A stretch of 64,000 bases of DNA from CBDFGN01 sp965247065 (GTDB lineage: Bacteria; Bacteroidota; Bacteroidia; Cytophagales; Cyclobacteriaceae), in NCBI GenBank assembly GCA_965247065.1, contig CBDFGN010000006.1, forward strand, positions 806,001 through 870,000, in the 5' to 3' direction. A program made the translations under genes and the position numbers. Every line of letters starts with the position of its first letter. The stretch's first letter is position 1. The notes below the pieces were generated by a model, which was given only the letters and a program-made list of their open reading frames with translations, was not told where the DNA came from and made no database searches. Positions 34,172-44,700 of this stretch are shown here, one piece after another.

Positions 34172-37100
34172 ATGAAGATCTGCCGTGTTTTTCTTCCGTG
34201 TTTCGTGTTATATCCTTTTGGCTCCCTTCAAGCACAGAATGAAAACCTATATTTTACCGAAAAGAATGATGGCGAGGTAGTAGAGTCAATTAATATCAAT
34301 GGTACTGGTCCCCTGTTTTCGACTTTCGCGGCAGGTGCTAACGATCCCACGGACATATGGATTGATGTTGCTACTGGTAAAATCATCTACGTGACGACCC
34401 AGAGCAATGATGACATCTACACCGCTGATTTAAGTGTTACTCCGAATCCGACGGTATTCTTGACGGATCCCACGGGTAGTGATGCTATAGGAGGTATAGC
34501 TTTTGACGATGAATATATCTATTGGTCCAATAACGCCACCGATGAAATCTTTAGAAGGAAGAGGGATCTAACGGGGGTCAATGAATCGGTTTTTGACTTC
34601 AACGAGACCCGGGATATCAAGGGCATTCAGGTTGTCGGCTGCAATTTGTATATAGCTGACCCTAGTGCTGATCCGGATGACATTTGGATCGTAAACTCGG
34701 ACGGCAGCACACCCGATGGTACGGTAAATGCGACCAATGTCGATGTAGGAGGCAATGATGACATTGAGTTTATTGAGGTCGTTGAGATCGGGACAGAAAC
34801 CTATATTTATTGGGTGGACAAGGTTGGAAACCAGGAAGTGCTTAGAATTAGGGTGGCCCCTACCGTAGGTACCCGGGAACTATTGTATTCAGAATCTGCC
34901 GACGGCTTGATAAACGCTGATGTGCGCAGTGTTGCCGTCGATGTGGCGAACGGCGTGATCTATGTAGGGGAACTAAATGACATATTGATTGGTGACATAC
35001 TCGGATCCGCCGGACCCACCACATGGGCGATATTCAATTCTGTTCAGGATGACCTGGATAAGGCTGTTCTGGAACTCAACACCCCAAATCATACTGCACC
35101 TGCATTTACGAGCGCGGCAACCACTTCAACCACCAACATAAGGCTCACTTTCTCGGAAAATGTTTCCGTAAAAGATGTGTCTGGCTCTGATTTTACAATT
35201 GCAGGTGCCACAATTACCGCTGCCGCGACCGGGCCCTCCCCAAACGAGGTGGATTTAACAGTAAATACATTTCCTTCGGATTTTACCTCTAACGACCTGG
35301 ACATTGTTCTTGGGGCTGTGTGTGATGCCGCTGGAAACAAAATCTTGCAAACCTTGGATCAAAATGTTAGTGATGGGATAGCCCCCTCTCCCGTAGCTGT
35401 TTCTCCTGCCAACGGAGGAGTAGGAGGCATAAATCTCACTACGCTGAGAATCAATTTCGACGAAATAATAAATCAGGGCGCCGGTAATATCGACTTTACC
35501 CAAGTGGGGACGGGAACAATAGAAACCATTCCCGTGTCCAGTGTGACCGGTTATGGAACTACTAATCTGACTATTCCAGTAACCGTTGGACCCTTGATGG
35601 ATGGTGTCATGTACCAGGTCACGGTTCCGGCTGGAGCCTTTGTTGATGCTTCTGCCGCCATGAATCCTAATGCCGTCATAACGGGTAGCACGGACTGGGA
35701 ATTCACCGCCGAGGCTGGACCTGAAGTAGTTAGCGTAAATCCGGCCAATGGCAGCACCATTACACCAACAACTACCTTGGTTATAACCTTTGACCAGGAT
35801 TTGGCCAAAGGTGCGGGTAATATTATTATTAACGAAGACGATGGGACCCTGCACCACAGTGTTGCGGTTGGGTCTGCAGATGTTGTTCTAGGTGGTACAG
35901 GGACGGAGCAGGTTACAATCAGCAACGTCACAGCATTTAGCGATGCCACTACCTATGAAGTGGATATTGCGGCCGGAGTATTCCAAGATGTCGGTATGAC
36001 GATGCCCAGTGAAACGGTCACTGGAGAAACGGACTGGAAATTCACAGTAGATGCCACCGGACCCACCGTTCAATCTATCACCCGGGACGATCCCAACCCA
36101 ACCAATGCCTCCGCAGTAGATTACACAGTAACTTTTTCAGAAGATGTTCTTAATGTTACCAGCGACGATTTCACAGTAGCTACCGTGTCCGGGACTGCCG
36201 CTGGCAGCCCGGGGACCGTGACGCCAATATCAGCCTCCCAGTTCACAGTTCAGGTAATGAGCATTACTGGCGATGGCAATCTGCGCTTGGAGGCTAATTT
36301 GCCTACGACTGATATTACAGATCTGGTGGGAAATGCTGGAACCGGTAATTTTAACACTGGTGAAGAATACACAGTTGATAACACTGGTCCAGCCCAACCG
36401 GCTGCTCCCAATATGACGGATGGAACGGATTCCGGTTCCGATAATATGGACAACATTACCAATGACCAGACTCCAGATTTTGACGGTAACACCGAGAATA
36501 ACGCTTCGGTGGAATTGTTCTCTGACAATCCGGGTCCCATGACATCCAATGGCACGACCACTGCCGATGGTTCTGGTAACTGGATCATTACGTCCAGCAC
36601 CCTTGCCGAGGGTGCTCATAATGTTACAGTTGTGACGACTGATCCTCTGGGCAACCCAAGTTTGGAATCTCCAGCCCTAGCTGTGACCATTGATGTTTCT
36701 ACAATGGCTCCAGGTACTCCAGACTTGGCTGATGGCAGCGATTCGGGGGTTGACAACATGGACGATATAACCAACGTCCAAACTCCTGATATAGACGGTA
36801 GCGGAGCCGAGGCAAACAGTTCGGTTGAGTTGTTCACTGATAACCCTACCCCGGGAACTTCGGTGGGAACTGCGACCGCGGATGGCTTAGGGGCCTGGAC
36901 GATAACCACCAGTACTCTCGCGGAAGGCACTCACAATCTTACCGCAAATTATACGGATGTGGCAGGAAATGGACCTAGCGCATCTTCGACGGTGCTAACG
37001 ATCCAAATAGACGTAAGCACCGCAGCTCCCGTCGCAGCCCCAGTCTTGGATCCGGGCAGCGATTCCGGAACTCCGGGTGACAATAAAACCAACGTTGTTA

Positions 37101-37543
37101 CGCCGCTTATAACTGGTGGAGGAGTGGAACCGAACAGTTCAGTGGAATTAATTAGCGATGTGGATGGATCTCTGGGTACGACCACCGCCGATGGCACCGG
37201 TGCTTGGAGCATTACTGCCAGCACGATGGCTACAGGCGTCCATATGTTGACGTTTGAGTACACTGATGTCGCTGGTAATGGACCTAGTGCCGCATCCCCG
37301 GCTTTGACCTTGGAGATTGACGATGTGGATCCCGCAGCTCCTCCTAACCTGGACTTAGACGGCGGGAGTGATTCCGGGATATCTTCCACAGATGATATTA
37401 CAAGTGATCAAACCCCCACCATTACCGGAACCGGGGCCGAGGCTAACGCTATTATTGAGTTATTTAGTGATAACCCTGCTTCTTCGCTTGGCACCACCGC
37501 AGCCAATGGGAGTGGCGATTGGAGCATAACTGCCACTACCTGA
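34172..37543 (+). pseudogene. Giant T9SS surface protein, segment A (N-terminus)
   Basis: The ATG at 34172 gives a signal peptide (KICRVFLPCFVLYPFGSLQAQ); in-frame starts upstream add an odd Cys-rich leader. Residues 25-320 resemble a YWTD-type propeller (GKIIYVTTQSNDDIYTADLS, YIYWSNNATDEIFRRKRD). Then come Big-like Ig domains (TFSENVSVKDVSGSDFTIAG) and several roughly 100-residue Ig repeats of the form DGSDSGVDNMDDITNVQTPD ... TSTLAEGTHNLT. The frame stops at TGA 37541-37543 in mid-repeat: where sister repeats read ACC-CTT-GCC-GAG, this one reads ACC-T-GAG, a 5-base deletion. The product would be secreted but lacks the sorting domain. Confidence 0.8.
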
Positions 37544-39512
37544 GGGTATGCACAACTTAACTGCCACCGCCACAGATGATGCTGCAAACACTAGTGTGGC
37601 CTCAGCTGCATTGCCAATTACTATTGACATAAGTACGGTCGCGCCAGGTCAGCCGGATCTGAATATGGCTAGTGACGATGGAATTAGCAATACGGACGAT
37701 ATTACTACTGTGACTACTCCTGATATAGACGGTGCAGGTGCGGAAGCCAATAGCGCCGTGGAACTTTTTACTGATAATCCCACTCCCGGAACCTCGGTGG
37801 GAACTACTACTGCTAACGGATCGGGTGGTTGGACCATTACAACGAGCACACTCGCCGAGGGAGTTCATAACCTTACTGCCGTTTATACCGACGTTGCGGG
37901 TAATGGACCCAGCGCGGCTTCTACAGCATTGACTATTGATGTAGACAATACCGCACCTGTAATTTTATCCATTGTTCGAGCCGATCCCAATCCTCAGGCA
38001 ACTGGCGCGCCATTCAACTACACGGTGACCTTTGATGATTTTGTCCAGGGAGTAGCTTCGAACAATTTTTCCTTGGGGATAAATACCGCGATCGCTAACC
38101 CACCGGGAGTTCCTACAACCGCGGATAATATTACCTGGAACGTTCCGATCACGGGTACCACCACGACCGGTCAGGTTCGACTGGATCTGGATTTGATGTT
38201 GGCTAATATCATCAACGCCACCAATATTGCATTGGCCACTCCGCGCAACGGGGACGAGACTTATGATATTGTCACGCCTGCGCCTACTGAGCTTCCTACC
38301 GGGTTTATGGCTACGGTGATCGATGGCACAACTGTCCAATTGGATTTCATTAATGCTATGGCCGGAGTTATCGTTCCGGAGGAATATCTTATTGTGGGTC
38401 TGAAAAATGGAGCACTTTTTACCCCAGCGAATAATGTTATCTACACCACTCTTGGTGTTCCGGTAGATGATCCGGCTGAAGATACTGTCTATCTGGTGGT
38501 TGATCATAATCCCCCAGGAGATGGAATTCCCCAGACCGTATTCTTTACCAATCTACAATCGGGTGCCTCCTATACTTTTGAGATTTACCCGTATACAAAT
38601 GCAGGAGCGTTTCCTCAGTATAATGTATCAGCTCCTATGACCCAAGGTCCTCTGGTGCCCCCAGTAGGTGCTGCCACCACGGTAGTAGCCGGACTAGCAT
38701 CCCCATTATTCTTGCCGGCATTGACCACCGAGCTCACCGGTGCGGTCCCTCCGCAGCTGGATGCCATTGTAAACTTCGAGTTTGTGGTAAGGGATGATGA
38801 CCTTCAGCCGCTTCCAGTAGGAGACAACATTCCAACCCTGATCGACCAAGTGGTAATCAACCGGGATATAATTAATGACGCCATCGGCGACTGGACCAAT
38901 GCGATCGATGTGATGGATGCCGAGCTTAGTAGTGGTGGTAATTCGCTATTGGGTGTTGTAGGTGCAAATACCATTACTTTCTCATCCATCCCCACCGGGG
39001 GTGGGCAATTGGGCGAGGTTCCTGACAATACTGCAAAAACCTATCAACTAAGGATTTGGTTACGAGTCAACCTGCTGGGAGGTTTAACTGAAACAATAGA
39101 CGGCAGGGATTTTGTTTTCCAGGTATCACATGGGGCTCCGGATATTCTTATAACCGGCAACTCCAGCCAATTTGCAGGCGGCACCACGGTTTCTTCAGGA
39201 AACGGCGCTAATATCGTTGCGGTAACCAGGGATAACTTCCTCTTCACTACCCAGCCCGATGCTTCGGTGGGAGTTTTGGCTGACCTGGCCACACCTCCTG
39301 TCATCAGGGCTCAGGACGCGAACGGCAACCTTGATTTGAGTGCATTCAACCTGGTAACTACTGTAGGTGTGCCTCCTGCAGCACCAGGGTTCGTCCTGAT
39401 CAGAAATACCGACGGCATTCCCGTGAACAATTTGCCTTTCCAGTTCATTGCCGGGGTCCTCACTTTTCCTTTCAACTTCCAATACACAAACGTGGGGACG
39501 GTACTATTCTAG
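37542..39512 (+). pseudogene. Giant T9SS surface protein, segment B
   Basis: The reading frame resumes at GAG 37542 with EGMHNLTATATDDAANTSV, exactly the second half of the broken Ig repeat. One more full repeat follows (SDDGISNTDDITTVTTPDID), then an Ig-like domain (RADPNPQATGAPFNYTVTF) and beta-rich modules ending FPFNFQYTNVGT. It ends at TAG 39510-39512 after a 1-base loss in the G-run at 39494-39497: the next frame supplies DGTILVDDDIG, matching the module pattern GDGTL seen elsewhere in the protein. There is no signal or start of its own. Confidence 0.78.
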
Positions 39513-40386
39513 TTGATGACGACATTGGCGTTTCGGCATCCAGTAGTGCAGTTGCCGTGAACTTTGGTGACAACACAACCATTTCTGCGGGTCCGCTTAT
39601 AGAGGTGACTACCTTTCCTTCTACAGAGACTGGACCGGGGTTTTCTTTTCCGGTATTTGATTTCATACTTACCGATGATGATGTGGGAGTAACAGATGAT
39701 GACGGCGTGCCTACCCAGATCAGTCAGTTGATAATAAGACCCGGGGGCGGCAATGATGTCACCAACTGGAAGGATGCCATCAATGAGGTAGCCTTGACCG
39801 ATGCTTTCGGCCCCAGCGAGTTCATAATTGTTGACAATACTGCTGTCACGGCCAATACAATAACATTCACCGGGATTGAGGGTTTCGGTACGTTGGGTCA
39901 GATCCCTGATAATGGATCAAAGGAATTTCAAATCTGGATAAATTTGAAATCCCCTATGACCGGTACCCAGCCGGATGATATTGATAACGATAATTTTGTT
40001 TTTGACGTCAATACCGATGATATCAATCCAGTTGCTTTCAGCAGCACGATGGCAGCCACCCAGAGCACCAATTCCGGCGCTTCCAATATCCTGGTAGATG
40101 TTGATGTAACCCAATTTGTTTTCACCCAGCAACCCCCGGCGGTTACGTTTGTGGATGCCAATGTAACCCCACAACCGGTGGTCAGGGCTCAGGATGCGAA
40201 TGGAAACCTGGATGAAGATTATAATCAGGCTGTAACAGTTACCAATGCCGGCACTTTAGCCATGACCAGCGATCCGATGACCTTTCCACCGCCCCCAAAT
40301 GGGATCCTGACCTTCCCTGTTGGTTTCCAATATAATAATGGAGGAGATGGTACCCTTACGGTGGCCGATGCCGATAATCTGCCGGT
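39497..40386 (+). pseudogene. Giant T9SS surface protein, segment C, ending at the IS insertion
   Basis: The frame from GAC 39497 gives DGTILVDDDIGVSASSSAVA, then a module with DFILTDDDVGVTDDDGVPTQ and FVFTQQPPAVTFVDANVT, ending GDGTLTVADADNLPV at the left junction of the IS110 element. The apparent stop at 40391-40393 is IS sequence. The modules recur in segment D (for example LDFTNQPAATSINTVFGTPP), confirming they belong together. Confidence 0.8.
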
Positions 40387-40431
40387 ATTCTAAGACTTAA
40401 CCAAATTAATAATCTAAGAAATGTCCGATTC

Positions 40432-41427
40432 TTAGGCTGCAAATTTGAGTGTGTCCACATAAGGGGTTCCTCTTTTAGCTACTGCGAAGACTCTGGCCAC
40501 GATCTTGTTTCGGATAATGTTTAATGTAGACATCTTATTTTTGCCTTCAGCCAGTCTTCTTTGGTAATATACCCGCATTTCCGGATTATATTGAATGCAA
40601 CTAGCAACGGCGTTGGACAAGAGGGATTTCAACTTCTTGTTGCCCAGATAATGCACCTTGCTCTTGCCTTTCCAGCTGATGCCCGATTGGTTGGGGAAAG
40701 GAGCTATGCCACTGTAACAGGCAAATTTCCTCCAGGTTTCAAAGGCGGTGAAGCAATTGGTATAGACCAAAAAACTGGATCCCAAAATTAATCCCACGCC
40801 TTTTACCGAGCTGACCAGGTTAAAGATTCTTTTTAACTCGCCATCCTCGGAAATGATCCGCTGGATCTCTTTTTCTACCCTTTTGATCTGCCGGTCCAAA
40901 TGGCTGATCAGCTGCTCCTGGGCACGGAATAGCATCGGATTATCAACCACCTTCACAAAGGCTTTCATTTCCTGCAAAGATGCCTTGCATCCAGCCCTTT
41001 GTTTGACCATCCGCTCTCTAAAGGATAACAAACTTTTGAGATTTAAGATCGCCTTAGAAGGCAACTGATAAAGCTTGATTCTGTGGCGACGCAAATAGGC
41101 GTACTCGGCAATCACCCCCGCAGCAATTACATCACTTTTCCCCCGGGTGATCCCTAACGATCGCTTGATCTCTAAACCCGGCACCATGCAGAACAATATC
41201 TGGCGTTCAGTCAAAAAAACAGCCAGTGGCAGAGAATACAACCCGGTATGCTCAAAGCAGATGATGACTTTAATTAAGTCTTTTCCATTTAATCTTTTCG
41301 CCCACTGGAGCAATTGATTAAAGCCGGTTCGATTGTTAGCAAACTCACATTTGGCCTGGCTTAAATAATCATGGGCATCAAAAGTTCCTTTAGATACATC
41401 AATGCCGATTGCGTTGTGAAATTTCAT
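40432..41427 (-). CDS. IS110-family transposase (DEDD RuvC-like plus Transposase_20)
   Basis: 331 residues. The N-terminal RuvC-like domain shows Asp10 (IGIDVSK), Glu59 (CFEHTG) and Asp99 (GKSDVIAA). The fourth acidic residue, normally the second Asp of KxDxxDA, is Ala102 here. The C-terminal Transposase_20 domain has SSVKGVGLILGSSFLVYT and YSGIAPFPNQSGISWKGKSK, including the QSG serine region. IS110 recombinases make Holliday-type exchanges guided by a bridge RNA encoded in the non-coding end of the element. With Ala at a metal-binding position this copy may be catalytically dead, which would freeze the insertion. Confidence 0.93.
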   Translation of the reverse strand: MKFHNAIGIDVSKGTFDAHDYLSQAKCEFANNRTGFNQLLQWAKRLNGKDLIKVIICFEHTGLYSLPLAVFLTERQILFCMVPGLEIKRSLGITRGKSDVIAAGVIAEYAYLRRHRIKLYQLPSKAILNLKSLLSFRERMVKQRAGCKASLQEMKAFVKVVDNPMLFRAQEQLISHLDRQIKRVEKEIQRIISEDGELKRIFNLVSSVKGVGLILGSSFLVYTNCFTAFETWRKFACYSGIAPFPNQSGISWKGKSKVHYLGNKKLKSLLSNAVASCIQYNPEMRVYYQRRLAEGKNKMSTLNIIRNKIVARVFAVAKRGTPYVDTLKFAA

Positions 41428-41542
41428 GCTTTTAAATACTTTTAGATACTTTTGGATTTTTTAAAAATTGAGTTGCCAAACTAAGACCTTTAATAAGACC
41501 CTACAGTCTAAAATTCTAATTGGTTCTTAAGGCAACTTGTTG

Positions 41543-41690
41543 AAGGAACGGGGACTATAACCGACGATAGGTCTTACCTAGACCGCTATAAAGTTCACCC
41601 CGTTCCTTCTTTTTTCAAACCTAGCTTTGTATTCTCAACACTTATCCACAAGTTATTAAATCTCCCCCCGGACCCCCCTCTGGTGGATAA
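41543..41690 (-). ncRNA. Candidate IS110 bridge RNA region
   Basis: In the non-coding end upstream of the transposase, AAGGAACGGGG (41543-41553) pairs perfectly with CCCCGTTCCTT (41598-41608); the enclosed 44 bases hold a smaller stem GGTCT/AGACC (41570-41574 with 41580-41584). A second stem, TTATCCAC (41642-41649) with GTGGATAA (41683-41690), encloses a loop containing TAAATCT, which also occurs at the element's end (41730-41736). Multiple stem-loops with internal loops between IS end and recombinase gene are the known setting of bridge RNAs. The transcript ends and guide pairing are inferred, not shown. Confidence 0.55.
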
Positions 41691-41742
41691 CTATAATACC
41701 AATAATGTTCTTGAAATATTTATACTGGGTAAATCTAAAGGT

Positions 41743-44700
41743 TCCGATATCAGTAACAAGCACGGCGGTGAGTGTCCAATTCTCCCAGGCCTCCGACATC
41801 GAAAAGCGTCCCTTCGCCTATACGAGCGATATTCCCTATGAGAATCATCAAGCCGCTATCGTTGTATTTGACGGGAACAGTATTTACCTGGAAAGGTTCC
41901 GATTACGAGACGGAGGAGCGCTTGCCAACGATGCTGATGGTACCGGAACCACTCTGACCAGTTTGACCCTGTCGATAACCAATGGGGCTAACCTCCGGAG
42001 CATTGCCCTGTTTGACGCTTCCGACGGGAAAATTGCTATGTCTGAGCAACCAGGGGGTACTTCAGTAACTTTTTCAGGAATCGCAATAACCGCCGCCGAT
42101 GACGGTTTCTTTGACTTCCTGGTCCGGGCAAGTTTCACGGCTCCTGTAATCGATAACCAGGCCATTTCATTCCAGGTCACTGCCGCAACAGCTGCTATCA
42201 GTGGATCCGGATTTGCCGCCCCCGATGCCGGCGGTGCTATGAGCTCGCTGACCGGCCAGCAAAACCAGATCGAAGTCACTGCCACTCAACTCGACTTCAC
42301 CAACCAGCCGGCAGCAACCAGTATAAACACGGTTTTTGGTACCCCTCCCCAAGTAAGCGCACGGGACGTGCTAATGAGTGTAGATAGAGATTATACTGAT
42401 CCCGTGGGCACTCTGGACGTGGATGACGGAGGTGCATCTCTAACATTCGATGCCGATATTACCGGGGGTACAGCAACCGATCCACTCCCAGGTTTCTATG
42501 TTTTGGGTGTTTACGACTTTCCGGCCAATTTTGCTATGACCGAGGCCGGCGATGGTATGGATATCGTTATGACCCTTCCCGACGACGGAGGAGTTGCTCC
42601 GACGGATGCCGTCAGTAACATGTTTGATATCATTGCCTCCATGGAATCACAGGTAGTATTAGATGGCTCATTCTCCATACCGACCCGGGTTGTGGCCCTG
42701 GCCCATCGTGACAATAATATCATGGACGGCAGCCCCGATCCGGGAAGCACAATCCTGGGACGTTTCATTTTGCTGGATGGCGACGGTATTATGGATGACC
42801 AAGACGGAGCTGGCACCTTAATGACCGACATCGAGTTGGCGGTAAAAAATGGAGCGGCCTTCGTAAGCCGGATCGCTCTCTACGATACACTTGGCAATGA
42901 AATTGACGAAATAGCGGCCGATGACACTGTGACATTCACGGGTTTATCCATGACGGCCCCGGATGACGACAGTTTAGTATTTGATGTGAGAGTAACCTTC
43001 CTGGATTCTTTGGTTGACCTTGATTCGCTTGCACTGGCAGTGGTAAGCGTTACGGAAGGAACCGGTTCTGATTTTGCACCAATCCTAAGCCCCACTGCGG
43101 GGGCAATAGGATTTACCAATGACTATGCTCCTGGAAATTGGACGACAACCATTGACAATACGGACGGCTCGGTGAACCTTGCTGGCGTGCCGAATTCCAT
43201 TACTTTGTTTGGAGGGAATGATGGGCTTCCGGGTGGAGAGCAGCTGGTAAATGGAGGCCTGAATACCACCCTTATACCTTGGGTCAATGCCGGCCCGGTT
43301 CCATGGACTATAAGTTCTAATGTCCTTTATTTTACTACCGTAACTCCGTTTGAAGGTCCCACTTTCGCAACTTCGCTTGTCACCGCCAGTAGCGCTGTGA
43401 TGTACCAGGATATTACCATTCCAGCGGGGGCTTCCAACGTCCAGTTGAATTGGAATCGATGGGTCCAAGTCGGCTCGGGCATAGGCACCTGGACCGTCAC
43501 CATCAGGAATTTAGCTAATGGAATTTTAGCCTTTGCTGAGGGTCCATTGAATTTTGGTGCGGGTTACAATGACCTCTTCTGGGTGCCTGGAAACTTTAAC
43601 CTCAGCGGGTTTGCCGGGCAAACGGTCCGTATTTACTTCGAGGCGGCTGATTTAACTGGCACAACAGGTTTTTCCTTGGATAATGTAAGTGTTACCTATG
43701 ATCCCCAGTTAACCCCCGGGAATACTGATTACGTGCGGATAAATGTTCCGGTTGATGGAACCATCTCGTTTGACTGGTCCTATGGCAGCGCAGATGGTAG
43801 AGGTCAGGCGTTTGATCCGGCCGGGTATTTGCTAAACGCTGGATTTAACAATCTATCGGTCGGTGGTGCAGCTGGTATGCAAGCCGTGCCGGTCACAGCA
43901 GGCGATGATTTTGGCTTCAGGGTGAATACATCGGATGGCCACTCCGGACAGGCATCCCTCAATATCACAAACTTCGTTTTCTCTATCGGCACCGGATTTC
44001 CGGCTCCTCAAACTCCGGATGACAAAAATCTTATTGACGTCATTGCCACCCAACTGGACTTCACGACCCAGCCGGATTCCTTAACCCCAGTTGATAATGC
44101 CCTCATTGGGGTGGGTGTGCCCTTTGTAGATCCGCCGGTGTTGCAAGCCCGTGATTCACTAACCAACCTCGACCTGGAGTTTAACAACGGAGCGCTTATC
44201 ACAACGGTCAACAATAACCGGTTCTCAAATGCCCCGGCTGCATTTGGAATGGGTGTTTTGAACTTTGGACTGTTCCAATATGACAGCACCGGCCGTGGGG
44301 ATATTACAGTGGATGCCGGCGGTCTCAACAATACCAGTATCAGGGTTGATGTAATAAACACTTTGCTTAGCCAGGAGATTGGAGGAATTCCTGGTGTTAT
44401 CGATTTTGACACCACTTTCCAGGCCAGCATTTCGGACAATCAGGCAATTCTTGGGATCGGTTTGGTTGCCAGTACCTCAGGCGTGGATTTAGTACCTCCA
44501 GAACCGCGTATTGATTCCTTGACCTTTGATTTCTCCGTTGATATCAACGGTACCTATGAAAACATAAGATTATTCCGCTCAGATGACAATGCCTTCAACA
44601 AAGATGATGACTCAGAAATTGCGGTAGTACCCGATCCGTCAGCAGCAACCTTCTCAGTGACCTTTAACCTCACACCACCGGGTCCGAATGATGATCTGGA

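Larger units (their letters stand above)
40387..41742 (-). mobile_element. IS110-family insertion sequence within the giant gene
   Basis: GGT occurs at both junctions (40384-40386 and 41740-41742). Joining the flanks at one GGT gives CTG CCG GTT CCG ATA, restoring DNLPVPISVTSTAV in frame. The inserted length of 1356 bp is a multiple of three, consistent with a clean insertion without the usual target duplication beyond a short core, as known for IS110. The minus-strand transposase lies 45 bp from one end; the other end has about 310 bp of non-coding, structured DNA. There are no obvious terminal inverted repeats. Confidence 0.85.

Noticed and set aside
35089..39666. Minus-strand open frames opposite the giant gene
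   Set aside because: They mirror the Thr/Ala/Asp-rich coding strand and have no family-like motifs; several overlap each other in different frames.
41642..41690. Replication origin suggested by a DnaA-box match
   Set aside because: A single box inside an IS end, with no dnaA, dnaN or box cluster nearby; better explained as part of the IS structure.
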